Below, one piece after another: positions 1-8,691 of a stretch of DNA of 64,000 bases. Positions within the stretch are counted from its first letter, which is position 1. Each line of letters opens with the position of its first letter. Made by a program: the position numbers and the translations under genes. The notes under the pieces were generated by a model. The model was given only the letters and a program-made list of their open reading frames with translations. It did no database searches and was not told the DNA's origin. Source of the DNA: Bacillota bacterium (GTDB taxonomy: Bacteria; Bacillota; UBA4882; UBA8346); the NCBI GenBank assembly GCA_023417475.1, contig JAEZFP010000048.1, positions 95,196-159,195 of the forward strand, read 5' to 3'.

Positions 1-10
1 GCCTAAACAA

Positions 11-56
11 AAGAGCTCTCAAACCCCGATTCTTCCGAGGTTTGAGAGCTTTCGGG
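11..56 (-). terminator. Rho-independent terminator of trmO
   Basis: A perfect 12-bp stem (positions 14-25 with 39-50) with a 13-nt loop lies just past the stop of the minus-strand trmO gene. Read on the minus strand it is followed by CTTTTGTTT, a short U-rich tract. Confidence 0.7.
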
Positions 57-76
57 GCCGTTAGTGCTTCGAAGCG

Positions 77-553
77 TTAAAAGTTAAAGACCGTGCTCCA
101 ATCAAACTCACCCGACTCCTCCACGTTTTTCGGCCAATTCGAACACCACTTTGGCATCTGGGGCTTTTCTACCCGATCCAGACTCGGGATGTACGGCTTA
201 ATATCCAAAACCGGTGTTCCATTATCGGCATCGATATACGCCAAACCGACAATCCCCTTTGGATAATCGACATACGTTACATAGCCGCAGGTAACTCCAA
301 TCGGGTTGGGCCGTTCCGGAGAACGGGTCGCAAAAGTTCCCAGGCGTTCCGGTGCATTTTTATAAGGATTGTTTTCAATCAGTTTTGCCCGGGACTCAGC
401 TTTATCATATTTATCAAACCACCATAACACCTGAATATACCGAAAATCCGCAAGGTTTGTAATTGCAGGAATATAGGCTTTGTCTAATACTAATTTCATA
501 CCATGATCATCGACTTGAACCTTGCCAATCGCTTTTAATTGAAATTGTTCCAT
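77..553 (-). CDS. trmO: tRNA (t6A37)-methyltransferase TrmO-like (UPF0066/YaeB family)
   Basis: Likely N6-methylation of threonylcarbamoyl-adenosine 37 in tRNA using SAM, a cytosolic tRNA modification. The family signature RSPERPNPIG is present near residue 85, and the 158-residue length fits a single-domain TrmO. An upstream in-frame ATG at 574 exists, but the ATG at 553 is preceded by AGGAG at proper spacing, so I chose 553. The gene stands alone, with a 21-bp tandem repeat array about 100 bp upstream and a terminator immediately downstream. The family assignment is firm from the motif. The exact substrate is inferred from E. coli TrmO. Confidence 0.85.
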   Translation of the reverse strand: MEQFQLKAIGKVQVDDHGMKLVLDKAYIPAITNLADFRYIQVLWWFDKYDKAESRAKLIENNPYKNAPERLGTFATRSPERPNPIGVTCGYVTYVDYPKGIVGLAYIDADNGTPVLDIKPYIPSLDRVEKPQMPKWCSNWPKNVEESGEFDWSTVFNF

Positions 554-648
554 AAATAAATCTCCTATTCCCATTTATTTACGGCGCCGTTACTATCAGT
601 ATACATGTATGAAATAACACTACAAGCCTTTTTAAAAAAATTTCTCAA

Positions 649-744
649 CGACTGCGCATCCTTGCTCGACGACTGCGCATCCTTGCTCGACGACTGCGCA
701 TCCTCGCCCAACCACTGCGCATCCTCGCCCAACCACTGCGCATC
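649..744. repeat. Tandem array of 21-bp units (array 1)
   Basis: The core ACTGCGCATC begins at 651, 672, 693, 714 and 735, exactly 21 bp apart. Spacer halves are of two kinds: CTTGCTCGACG for the first two units and CTCGCCCAACC for the next two. There are no unique spacers, so this is not a CRISPR array. It sits between two minus-strand genes, downstream of the AraC-type regulator and upstream of trmO. Both strands stay open in a heptapeptide frame through the array, but that follows from 21 being divisible by 3. Confidence 0.95.
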
Positions 745-843
745 GGGGAACCGAACAAAAAAAGAATGGCAGGGCAAGAAATTTACCCTTCAGCTACCTC
801 ATAAACAGCGCCTATCACACATCGGGCAGGTGCTTTTGCTTGA

Positions 844-1812
844 TTATAACTTCCGTACGGGTCTGATATACTTCCAAAACCGCTCCGGATCATGATAAAA
901 GTAAATTATTCTTCCGGGGGAAGTATCAAAACAGTAACCGGTGTCTGCAAAATCAAAAGTTGCCATGGCCTTTTCCATCTTTTCCTCCACGCTACGATTT
1001 TCCTGCTCGTAATCGAATGGCCCATGTTCAAAAACAATATACTCGGCTTCGGGAACATCAATCATAAGCATGTGTGGTGGTACTTGGCCATTATAATCAA
1101 AAGGAAGACGTACACCATAACACTCTATACGCGGAATACCCCAATCGCAGAGTCTGCCGTCCGGGTCATTGATGTACGCCATAATTTGACCGCTGCCGCT
1201 GTTGGATTCACTCCCACCATTGTCATCCATTTTTCCCTTGATACTATCGAGTAAGCCGCAGATTGTTTCGCAGTCCTGACCCGGAATAAGGCTTTGCTTT
1301 TGCCAAAAATCCCAATATCCATTACTCTCATAGTTTTTAATGTGCAAAAATTTATGTGCGGGAATGATTACAAAATAAATTTTAACATTATCGGTGGATT
1401 TCATCATACCAATCTCTCCAAATCCCAAAAAGTAGCGGTCGAAAGGGTTTATTTTTGTACGAAGGGCGACCGGCATAGGCTTTTTCCGGTATTTACTTGG
1501 AGTTACACCATATGTTGCCTTGAAAGCTCTGGTAAAGGCTTCATGTGATGAAAAACCATAATTAAAAGCAATATCCAAAATGTTTTTTTCACTATCCCGA
1601 ACCTCTTTTAGTGCAAAGGCTAATTTTCTATGCCGCAAATAATCCCTAAATTGCATACCCGCGATTTCCTTAAATTTTCTCGTAGTATGAAATTCGGAAT
1701 AACCTAACTTGCGAGCAAGAACCCGTAGCGTTATTACTTCACCGTTACGATTTTTAATACACTCGTCGATTTCATCAACGATTATTTGGATTTGCTTGTG
1801 CCACTCGCACAT
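844..1812 (-). CDS. AraC-family regulator with C-terminal GyrI-like effector domain
   Basis: Predicted one-component transcription factor. The first ~110 residues hold the two AraC helix-turn-helix motifs, ending in the conserved GVTPSKYRK. The rest resembles the GyrI-like/AraC effector-binding domain that binds small hydrophobic ligands. A GTG at 1824 is possible, but GAGGTGAA sits at ribosome-binding distance from the ATG at 1812. This order, DNA-binding domain first, is typical of the Rob/SoxS-with-GyrI architecture. No adjacent target gene is obvious. The ligand is unknown. Confidence 0.85.
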   Translation of the reverse strand: MCEWHKQIQIIVDEIDECIKNRNGEVITLRVLARKLGYSEFHTTRKFKEIAGMQFRDYLRHRKLAFALKEVRDSEKNILDIAFNYGFSSHEAFTRAFKATYGVTPSKYRKKPMPVALRTKINPFDRYFLGFGEIGMMKSTDNVKIYFVIIPAHKFLHIKNYESNGYWDFWQKQSLIPGQDCETICGLLDSIKGKMDDNGGSESNSGSGQIMAYINDPDGRLCDWGIPRIECYGVRLPFDYNGQVPPHMLMIDVPEAEYIVFEHGPFDYEQENRSVEEKMEKAMATFDFADTGYCFDTSPGRIIYFYHDPERFWKYIRPVRKL

Positions 1813-1964
1813 TCGTCTGTTCACCTCGCTTCAACCACTCTATAGTCATTATAGAGTAACGGAAATTGCATTGCTTGACTTTACTTGCGGAAAAAAGAGA
1901 GTATATGATGGGTTATCGATAAGATCGTAGCAATTGCCGCAGAGGTAACCGGAGTCAATGACAT

Positions 1965-3173
1965 TTAGGTTTTTACCGATTGGCCTGAAGCTATTGTTTC
2001 CGAAGCTAAATTTGGCTTTTTAGGTTTCATTCCAAACAATAACCGAATTCCGTTCCAGCGGCGAACGATCAATTCATAGATCCCAAGAATCAATGCAAAC
2101 GAACTAATTCCGATTAATCCGTATTTCACGAGCATTGGAAGCGGCCAGTCAAGGACCGCATAACCCACGATGAGGATCACCGTTTGGTGAATGATATAAA
2201 AAGGCAACGACGCTTCACTGCCATACTCAAGAAACCGGTTGGTAAAGTTTAAGTATTGAATTCCAAATCCCAGGATGGAAACGATCCAAACCCATGAATT
2301 GAAAGCCCTCAAAAGGGCATACCATTCAGAATATTGGCCGTCCCTCCCGGGATTGCCTAAACTTAACATTAGCACAGCCAGAGTTGAAGCGGTGACCACC
2401 CCCATCACTAAGGACATTTTGCGCAGTCGCCGCATCGCTTCCCGCATCGCCGGAGTCGTAAGCGTGAAGAAGCCGACAATCAATACCGCCAGATAGATCG
2501 GAAGACTCCACCCGCCGAAGTCTCTTCGGCCAAGGTCCGAACGGGGGTCGATAATTGTCTCCAATATCATCATGGGCAAAGCAAACAGATAGATTACCCC
2601 GGGTTTTGATGATGCAATCCGGGTCCAAAATTCACTCAAAGTCCCGCCCGTTCTGTTACATCCCCACCAGAACAACGGTAACGTCAACAACGAAAATAGG
2701 AATAGAAATAACAAATACCACAGGTGGAGCCCCATCCAGGCAAAATTGCCTCCAAATCCATAAAACCCGTCAAAATAATGAGGCAAAAACTGCCAGAACG
2801 ATCCCCTAAATTGCATATGACTAAGGCGTTCCAAATAAACCTGAGGCGGTATCAGTATCAATACCCCAACGATAAACGGGAGTAAAATTCGTTTGATCCG
2901 CTCCAACACAAAGCGACCCGGGCTGCGAAACCGCAGCGAATAATATATGCTGACAGCCGATAATACAAAAAACAACGGCATTAACCATTGAGAGATAAAG
3001 CCTGTCAATAGCGTCATTTCCGTAAAAGACTCGGCATACTTAACGTGCCACCCGTCTTCATCAAAAAATCGGGCTGTATGATAGCAGAAAACTACCAAAG
3101 TGGCTAAAACCCGTAACCAATCAACAAACACCAATCGCTCATTATTCGTTTTGGGGTTGGTAATAACGGCCAC
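1965..3173 (-). CDS. Acyltransferase family 3 membrane protein (OpgC/OafA-like)
   Basis: About 400 residues with roughly ten hydrophobic segments. It has the acyltransferase-3 start (VFVDWLRVLATLVVFCYHTARFF, including the essential His) and a later RIKRILLPFIVG segment. Such proteins transfer acetyl, succinyl or other acyl groups to sugars at the membrane. The sequence most resembles the OpgC/MdoC subgroup by eye. The start is uncertain: the GTG at 3173 overlaps the strong AAGGAGG site, which is better spaced for a rare ATT codon a few codons later. The gene is monocistronic, and its acceptor sugar cannot be told. Confidence 0.8.
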   Translation of the reverse strand: MAVITNPKTNNERLVFVDWLRVLATLVVFCYHTARFFDEDGWHVKYAESFTEMTLLTGFISQWLMPLFFVLSAVSIYYSLRFRSPGRFVLERIKRILLPFIVGVLILIPPQVYLERLSHMQFRGSFWQFLPHYFDGFYGFGGNFAWMGLHLWYLLFLFLFSLLTLPLFWWGCNRTGGTLSEFWTRIASSKPGVIYLFALPMMILETIIDPRSDLGRRDFGGWSLPIYLAVLIVGFFTLTTPAMREAMRRLRKMSLVMGVVTASTLAVLMLSLGNPGRDGQYSEWYALLRAFNSWVWIVSILGFGIQYLNFTNRFLEYGSEASLPFYIIHQTVILIVGYAVLDWPLPMLVKYGLIGISSFALILGIYELIVRRWNGIRLLFGMKPKKPNLASETIASGQSVKT

Positions 3174-3275
3174 CTCCTTACCATATTTAATTTACATTCA
3201 TGACGATATATTCAATTTAACCCTTTCTTTTCCTTCTGCTAGTATCTTGTATTTAACAAAGCGTAACGAATTTTT

Positions 3276-4160
3276 TTACATTTCACCGCTCATAAACCTT
3301 AGCCGCGCAGTGTCCCGGGCCGGAGGTGCACCAAAGAAGCGGGAATACTCGCGATTAAACTGCGAGGGGCTTTGATAGCCAACTTGATAGGCGGCGCTGG
3401 CTACCGCATAGCCCTCAAAGGAAATCAGGTTTCGGGCCTCCAAAAGCCGTAACCGTTTTTGAAATTGAATCGGACTTAAACCGGTTGCCCGTTTAAACTG
3501 ACGGTGAAAGGTATTTACCGCCATTCCCGATTTTGAAGCAAGCTCACCGACGTCAAATGACTTCATATAGTTCTCGCGAAGCCATTTGACAGTCTGACAA
3601 ATCTTGGTGTAATTACTTTCGCGCAAGCCAAGTTGCCGTAGATACCATCCTTGGGGTCCCATCAAAACGCGATAAAGGATTTCGCGTTCATAGGCCGGCG
3701 CAAGCGCCGGAATAGCGCTTGGCGTTTTTGTTAATCGCAATAGCCGCAGCCATGCCTCCATGTGTTCGGTGTCTATTTCACAAGCCGCGAAATTTTCCGA
3801 AGCGGTTGGCATTCGATCGTCAGGAAGATCTCTTAGCAAACTCTGAAGAGCATCCTGATTTAACTCAAGACCGAGGGACATGTAAGGACGTCCGTCACGC
3901 TCGGGATGGACAGTCGCTGTCGCGGGTACATGGACCGGTAACACGTAATATGAAGGTCCGTTCAAGGCGGCACTACGATCCCCGATTGTAAGGATTTTTG
4001 TTCCCTGAATCGTAAAACCGATCATCGGCTTGTAGAGCGCCGCTAACTGATGGGTGGGAATGTCTCCCTTAATCATGCTTAGTCCAGGTATTCCGGTCTC
4101 GCTGGGTCGAGTCCCTGCGTTTTTCACTAAATCGATAATTTCAGCTAATACTTTATTCAT
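3276..4160 (-). CDS. AraC-family regulator with AraC_N (cupin-like) domain
   Basis: This 294-residue regulator has an N-terminal AraC-type sensor domain (about residues 20-170) and two C-terminal helix-turn-helix motifs (about 195-285, ending in FNREYSRFFGAPP). It is divergent from the short-chain dehydrogenase at 4310-5065 across a 149-bp intergenic region. This is the usual arrangement for this subfamily, whose members often control an adjacent oxidoreductase. Control of that neighbour is inferred. The inducer is unknown. Confidence 0.87.
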   Translation of the reverse strand: MNKVLAEIIDLVKNAGTRPSETGIPGLSMIKGDIPTHQLAALYKPMIGFTIQGTKILTIGDRSAALNGPSYYVLPVHVPATATVHPERDGRPYMSLGLELNQDALQSLLRDLPDDRMPTASENFAACEIDTEHMEAWLRLLRLTKTPSAIPALAPAYEREILYRVLMGPQGWYLRQLGLRESNYTKICQTVKWLRENYMKSFDVGELASKSGMAVNTFHRQFKRATGLSPIQFQKRLRLLEARNLISFEGYAVASAAYQVGYQSPSQFNREYSRFFGAPPARDTARLRFMSGEM

Positions 4161-4309
4161 ATGTTTATTCTACCACGCGACCTCTTATTTCCCAACCCGA
4201 TTTCGGACTTGAATGGTGGTTTTAGGCAATTAAAAGGCACGATCAAAGCTAGGTTATTGCAACAAATACGGGTAAAATAGAATTACGATCAAATAGTATG
4301 GAGGATCAT

Positions 4310-5065
4310 ATGAAAATCGCAATTGTAACCGGCGGCAGTAATGGCATTGGAAAAGCAACCGCCCTTGAACTTGGCAAGCGGGGAATTGGCGTCATCCTAA
4401 CCTACAATTCCTATCCGGATCGAGCGGCAGCGGTTGTTGCGGAAATCGAGGAGAATACGGGAGTACGCGTGGTAGCGCTGAAGTTGGATCTGACTCAACG
4501 ATCAACCTTCGCGGCTTTCGTTCAAGCAGTAAAAAAAAATCTCAACGAAGTATGGAACCGGACGACTTTTGATTATTTGGTCAATAATGGCGGTGTCGGA
4601 GGGCCCATGATGTTCATGGAGCTGAGCGAAGAATACTTCGACAAGATTCTCAATACGAACTTCAGCGGACCGGTTTTCTTAACGCAACAGCTCGTCCAAT
4701 TCATGGCGGATGCCGGCGCGATCGTCAATACCTCAAGCACTTCCAAGAATCAATCGTTTCCAGGGTACTCCGTCTACGGCTCGTTAAAAGCAGCGTTGTC
4801 AGCTTGGACTCGCTACATTGCCAAAGAACTTGCGGCGCGCAAAATCCGGGTCAACGCCGTTTCGCCCGGTCCTACCCACAGCAATTTTGGCGATGGCGCC
4901 TTCGACCGGCATCCTGAATTCATCAAACCGCTGGCAGAGCAATCCGCATTCGGCCGGATCGGCCAACCCGAAGATATTGCCAAGGTCATTGTGAACTTAT
5001 TATCCGATGATTTCGGTTGGGTCACCGCCCAGGACATTGAAGTGTCCGGCGGACACCTGCTTTAA
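4310..5065 (+). CDS. SDR-family oxidoreductase
   Basis: Classical short-chain dehydrogenase of about 250 residues. The nucleotide-binding TGGSNGIG is at the N terminus, and catalytic YGSLK (YxxxK) sits with an upstream Ser in NTSSTSKN. The usual NNAG motif is NNGG here. The Rossmann fold would bind NAD(P)H, but the substrate cannot be read from sequence. The ATG at 4310 is chosen over 4298 because GGAGG precedes it. It is divergent from an AraC-type regulator that probably controls it. Confidence 0.9.
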   Translation: MKIAIVTGGSNGIGKATALELGKRGIGVILTYNSYPDRAAAVVAEIEENTGVRVVALKLDLTQRSTFAAFVQAVKKNLNEVWNRTTFDYLVNNGGVGGPMMFMELSEEYFDKILNTNFSGPVFLTQQLVQFMADAGAIVNTSSTSKNQSFPGYSVYGSLKAALSAWTRYIAKELAARKIRVNAVSPGPTHSNFGDGAFDRHPEFIKPLAEQSAFGRIGQPEDIAKVIVNLLSDDFGWVTAQDIEVSGGHLL

Positions 5066-5149
5066 AACGCCGCTGATTGCTAAAGAAACATCCCCATGGG
5101 GCTTTGGATTCACGGAACATATTACTTGCCGTTTCGGTTGTATAACCGA

Positions 5150-5525
5150 CCTGTGTCATGCAGTCCGTATTCTAGTAAGAAATGCCGAGCGGGCAGCGGC
5201 GTTGAAAGAACAAGGGGCAGAAGTGATCCTGGGTGATCTTTTGGATAATCCGAATCTCACCGAAGCCATACAGGGCGTTGATGCTGTAGTTCATATCGCC
5301 GCCCAATTTCGCGGTGGCATTAGTGAAGAGGTAGCTCGAGCAGTGAATCTAGATGCAACGATTGCATTAGCTAACGCAGCTCTAGCAACAGATGTCACAA
5401 GATTTGTCTTTACCAGCACCAGTAATGTATATCGTGACCTAAATGTCAACAGGCCATGCCGGGAGGAGGACATTCTTGAACCAGCGAAAGCGATTTATCC
5501 CAAAACAAAAATTGCCTCAGGGTCT
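5150..5525 (+). pseudogene. Remnant of an NAD-dependent epimerase/dehydratase
   Basis: The translation HAVRILVRNAERAAAL through VVHIAAQF and FVFTSTSNVY to YPKTKIAS matches residues ~20-155 of extended-SDR sugar epimerases. It includes the DxxH-like VVHIAA turn and the YxxxK-like YPKTK. The N-terminal GxxGxxG glycine loop is missing or scrambled, and the sequence stops matching right after KIAS, so about half the protein is gone. No convincing start or ribosome-binding site is seen. It lies between the SDR gene and the convergent flavoprotein gene. Confidence 0.7.
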
Positions 5526-5558
5526 GCTTCAACAAAGCATTTTCCAAAAAGTGATTGG

Positions 5559-6107
5559 CTAAACGACTTTTCCTATTTCATAAGCTTTTGATAATAGTTC
5601 TTTATTATTAGCCGAGGTGTCAGGGTCTCCGCCGCCCGTTACTAGAATGGTATCAACTACATTTAACCCAAACATCTTAAGCACAGCTTCATTGGTTTGA
5701 AAGGATGTCTGAAAAGACTGTGGGTTTGGATTTCCTTGAGAATATACCATGATTAGTCTTTTGGCAGCATACCTGGGCTTGAAGTTTTCATCAAACAAGC
5801 CGCAGAGTCTATCCCATAACAACTTCATTTGAGCTGTAACCTGCCAAATGTATACGGGCGAGCCGAAAATCACAACATCGGCATCGACAATATGTTTAAA
5901 CATGTTCTGAAAGTCGTCTTGTATGAAGCAGTGTCCGGTCTTGCGACAAACGAGGCAGCCTTGGCAGGGTTTAATGTTCAAATCATACAGGTTAAAAACA
6001 GTTGTTTCGGCGCCAACATCTTGTGCTCCGCGAATAACTTCATTAACTAAGGTAGCCGTGTTGCCATTTTTCCTTGGACTCCCCATAAACGCGACCACTT
6101 TTTTCAT
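5559..6107 (-). CDS. Flavodoxin-fold NAD(P)H-dependent FMN reductase / iron-sulfur flavoprotein-like
   Basis: At 182 residues it starts with the FMN-phosphate loop GSPRKNGNT and carries a cysteine cluster CQGCLVCRKTGHC near residue 49, as in small iron-sulfur flavoproteins and FMN reductases. GSPVYIWQ is the flavin-contacting loop. It probably performs FMN-dependent electron transfer or reduces small molecules. The ribosome-binding site GGAGGGAAT supports the start. The neighbours (an SDR and an epimerase remnant, both on the opposite strand) do not define its substrate. Confidence 0.85.
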   Translation of the reverse strand: MKKVVAFMGSPRKNGNTATLVNEVIRGAQDVGAETTVFNLYDLNIKPCQGCLVCRKTGHCFIQDDFQNMFKHIVDADVVIFGSPVYIWQVTAQMKLLWDRLCGLFDENFKPRYAAKRLIMVYSQGNPNPQSFQTSFQTNEAVLKMFGLNVVDTILVTGGGDPDTSANNKELLSKAYEIGKVV

Positions 6108-6131
6108 AATGTAATTCCCTCCATTAGAATA

Positions 6132-6305
6132 TTACTTAAAACCATTATATTCAGGATAAACCGGCTCGCCCAATAATACCCAACGTCCGACAGCTGCGCT
6201 TGCCGAATCGACAAACATATGGTGCCAGTGACGTGTAATGACAATAGGCCGTTCCTGTTTTGACAATTTTACAACTATGCTTTTAAGAGTTTTACTTATA
6301 TTCCC
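6132..6305 (-). pseudogene. Possible 3' remnant of an unidentified gene
   Basis: An open minus-strand frame without a start codon or ribosome-binding site encodes a protein-like tail: SKQERPIVITRHWHHMF, then GRWVLLGEPVYPEYNGFK and stop. An in-frame TAA precedes it. The composition looks like the end of a real protein, but I do not recognise the family. The region otherwise only separates the FMN reductase gene from the ChrB-like gene. Confidence 0.35.
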
Positions 6306-6423
6306 TTAAAGGCAAAGAACTCCTTCCAAATTGATAAAATTTCGACAAAAATTTTACTTATTTTCCCATCGTTAATGATGCGGTTCTCCGGATCTTTAGT
6401 TTATACCATCTACTATATACATT

Positions 6424-6452
6424 TTGAACGAAGTTCGATATTGTATTATAAT
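6424..6452 (+). promoter_or_regulatory. Sigma-A-type promoter of the ChrB-like gene
   Basis: TTGAAC (6424-6429) and TATAAT (6447-6452) are separated by 17 bp, about 35 bp before the coding start. A small dyad GAAC-GAA-GTTC straddles the -35 element and could be an operator. Confidence 0.65.
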
Positions 6453-6487
6453 ATATTTAGGCTTGATTAAAACGAGGTATGAAGAAT

Positions 6488-7027
6488 ATGGATAAAGAAT
6501 TTTTGACTTTTACATATAAAATTCCGAAAGAACCGTCAAAGAATAGAGTGGCTGTTTGGAGATTGATCAAGGAACTTGGAGCGGTATACCTTCAGCAGGG
6601 AGTTGTTTTACTCCCCTATAATGAAGATTTATATTCTGTCCTACGCAATCTTCGGGAACAGGTTAACGCATTTGGAGGGAGAGCAACCTTAGGAATAATC
6701 CGTTTTCTAAATGAGGAGGACGAAAAGGACATTGTCGCGGAGTTTATCAAACAAATTGACGAGGAGTATGAAGAATTTATTCGTAATTGCCAACATTTTG
6801 TTGATGAGATTGACACTGAAAGAACGCAGGGTGATTTTAGTTTTTCTGAGATAATCGAGCATGAAGAGGAATACAAAAAATTCCAGCGGTGGTATGAGAC
6901 GATCACCAAAAAGAGCTATTTTAAATCAGAACAGCAAGTTCATGCCATAGAAATACTAAAGAAAGCGAAATTAAGACTGCAAGATTTTTCAAATGAAGTT
7001 TATCAGCGCGATGAAAATAATCGGTAA
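6488..7027 (+). CDS. ChrB N-terminal-domain protein
   Basis: About 179 residues. The start resembles the N-terminal domain of chromate-resistance regulator ChrB: FTYKIPKEPSKNRVAVW, then GAVYLQQGVVLLPYNE. The later part is acidic and helical. Full ChrB proteins are longer, so this is the single-domain form common in Firmicutes. Its role is unknown beyond possible metal/oxyanion sensing. An ATG at 6479 is an alternative start, and GAGG at 6473 suits 6488 at least as well. A terminator follows, so it is transcribed alone. Confidence 0.7.
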   Translation: MDKEFLTFTYKIPKEPSKNRVAVWRLIKELGAVYLQQGVVLLPYNEDLYSVLRNLREQVNAFGGRATLGIIRFLNEEDEKDIVAEFIKQIDEEYEEFIRNCQHFVDEIDTERTQGDFSFSEIIEHEEEYKKFQRWYETITKKSYFKSEQQVHAIEILKKAKLRLQDFSNEVYQRDENNR

Positions 7028-7069
7028 TGGAAGATGAATGATTTAGAAGACACAAACTGTTGCTGTTTT

Positions 7070-7119
7070 AAACGAGCCTTTCCAGAGTCACTATTTGGAG
7101 AGGCTCGTTTATTTTAATT
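7070..7119 (+). terminator. Rho-independent terminator after the ChrB-like gene
   Basis: A 15-bp stem with one G-U pair (7070-7084 with 7096-7110), followed by ATTTTAATT. Confidence 0.85.
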
Positions 7120-7138
7120 ACTTGTATGGAAAATAATG

Positions 7139-7200
7139 TTGATATAAAATGTAATGAGTGTTACAATTAATAATGTAACATCCGTTACATTTTATATCAA
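7139..7200 (+). promoter_or_regulatory. Double palindromic operator upstream of the MFS gene
   Basis: Two 16-bp palindromes, TGTAATGAGTGTTACA (7150-7165) and TGTAACATCCGTTACA (7174-7189), share TGTAA-N6-TTACA. They lie within a larger 27-bp inverted repeat (7139-7165 with 7174-7200, loop 8). This looks like a pair of TetR/MarR-type operator sites spaced 24 bp centre to centre, controlling the exporter gene whose ATG is 56 bp further on. There is no U-run, so it is not a terminator. No cognate repressor is adjacent. Confidence 0.65.
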
Positions 7201-7255
7201 TTCCACTTTCATCCCCTGTGGAGTCTGTTTAATAGCAAAAAGCTAAGGAGGATAA

Positions 7256-8470
7256 ATGTTTAATAAATTTCCAGCATACAAAATGTATCTTCTATTTTCT
7301 TGCCTAAATGCGCTATTCTCGTCATTGATTTTCACCGTCACAATGGTATATCAAATTGAAGTAGTGCATCTAAACTCTTTACAGTTGGTTCTTGCCGGAA
7401 CTACATTTGAAGTGGTCAATTTTTTCTTTGAAATCCCTACCGGAGTCGTGGCGGATACCTATAGTCGCAAACTATCCATTATTATTGGAATCGCCATGAT
7501 TGGTTGCGGTTTTATCATCCAGGGCAGCTTCCCGAATTATTTTGCGATACTTGTTTCCCAGATACTCTGGGGCATTGGCTCAACCTTTACAAGCGGAGCC
7601 GTAGAAGCGTGGATTGCGGAAGAGGAACCAGCCTTAAACATAAGCAAAGTATACTTAAAAGGGGCTCAAGTGGGCCAGATTAGTTCGATTATTGGAATCG
7701 TTGTAAGCACCGCTCTTGGGAATCACTCCCTTGCTTTCCCAATTTGTTTCGGAGGGGGAATGTTTATTGTCCTCAGTTTATTTTTAGCCATATTTATGCC
7801 AGAGAAGCACTTTCGTTCAGCCGCGCCGTCGGAGTTAAATACCTTTCGAAAAATGAGCTTTGCTTTTAAATCGGGTCTAAAAATCATTGCAGCGGAACCT
7901 ATTTTAATCATGATGATGCTGATTGCCCTTTTTACCGGACTGGCAAGTGAAGGTTACGATCGGTTAAATGTTGCTCACTTTCTTAAGGATACTGTTTTCC
8001 CCCAATTGCTAAATTTCAAGCCAGTGACCTGGTTTGGAATCTTCGGAATTCTGGGAATGCTGATTAGCTCCTTGATGATTCAGGTAATCAATAACCGCAA
8101 TATTAAGGGTGATCATAACAGCATTGAAATATTATTGATCACCAACGTTATTTATATGCTGAGCATGATTATTTTTGGACTCACGAAAAATTTTCAGCTT
8201 ATGCTGGCGACTTACTTAACACTAAATATGATACGGGCAATCAATAAACCGATACTGAATTCCCTGATGAACCGTCATATTAAGGGAAATGCCAGGGCCA
8301 CTGTACTCTCAACCAATGCCCAAATAAATGCGCTTGGGGAAGTATTAGGAGGTCCGGTAATTGGTATTATCGCCAACGTCTTTTCGATCGGGGTGGGGCT
8401 ATCCGCTACAGCATTTTTTCTACTACCGATCATCGCAATTTTTATTCATTTGAAAATATGCCGTTTATGA
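7256..8470 (+). CDS. MFS transporter
   Basis: This 404-residue protein has about 12 predicted membrane segments. The loop after segment 2 reads GVVADTYSRK, the MFS motif-A equivalent (GxxADxxxRK). It resembles macrolide/drug-efflux-type MFS proteins of Firmicutes. The start follows AAGGAGG. It is preceded by a striking operator-like palindrome pair, so expression is probably inducible. The substrate is unknown. A 221-bp stretch to the next gene (8471-8691) holds nothing I can support. Confidence 0.87.
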   Translation: MFNKFPAYKMYLLFSCLNALFSSLIFTVTMVYQIEVVHLNSLQLVLAGTTFEVVNFFFEIPTGVVADTYSRKLSIIIGIAMIGCGFIIQGSFPNYFAILVSQILWGIGSTFTSGAVEAWIAEEEPALNISKVYLKGAQVGQISSIIGIVVSTALGNHSLAFPICFGGGMFIVLSLFLAIFMPEKHFRSAAPSELNTFRKMSFAFKSGLKIIAAEPILIMMMLIALFTGLASEGYDRLNVAHFLKDTVFPQLLNFKPVTWFGIFGILGMLISSLMIQVINNRNIKGDHNSIEILLITNVIYMLSMIIFGLTKNFQLMLATYLTLNMIRAINKPILNSLMNRHIKGNARATVLSTNAQINALGEVLGGPVIGIIANVFSIGVGLSATAFFLLPIIAIFIHLKICRL

Positions 8471-8691
8471 CCCCCACCAGAAAACGCTTCGTTTGGTTTT
8501 GAAGCTCCACAAAACTTACACCAATGACCCATTTCAAACCATCTTTCATCGTTTTATGTATCGGATATTTTCACATTCGTATCTAAATGCTATGATATCA
8601 TCATGGACAAAACAATCATTTGTAGCCAATATTGCAAACATCAAACGGGTTTCTTCAAAGCATGGTATAGCACATGAAAGGTGGATTAACA

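Noticed and set aside
649..744. CRISPR array
   Set aside because: Units are contiguous with no unique spacers, the period is 21 bp, and no cas genes are nearby. The same applies to the other two arrays.
605..895. Open frames on both strands through the first 21-bp array (heptad LDDCASL-like or DAQSSSK-like)
   Set aside because: Openness follows from a 21-bp period without stops. No ribosome-binding site, and both strands are equally open.
1905..1964. Tiny plus-strand tail DKIVAIAAEVTGVNDI before a stop
   Set aside because: It looks like the end of a protein, but 16 codons are too few to support a remnant call.
6424..6445. LexA (SOS) box at GAAC-GAA-GTTC
   Set aside because: The Gram-positive SOS box needs GAAC-N4-GTTC. 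The spacing here is 3.
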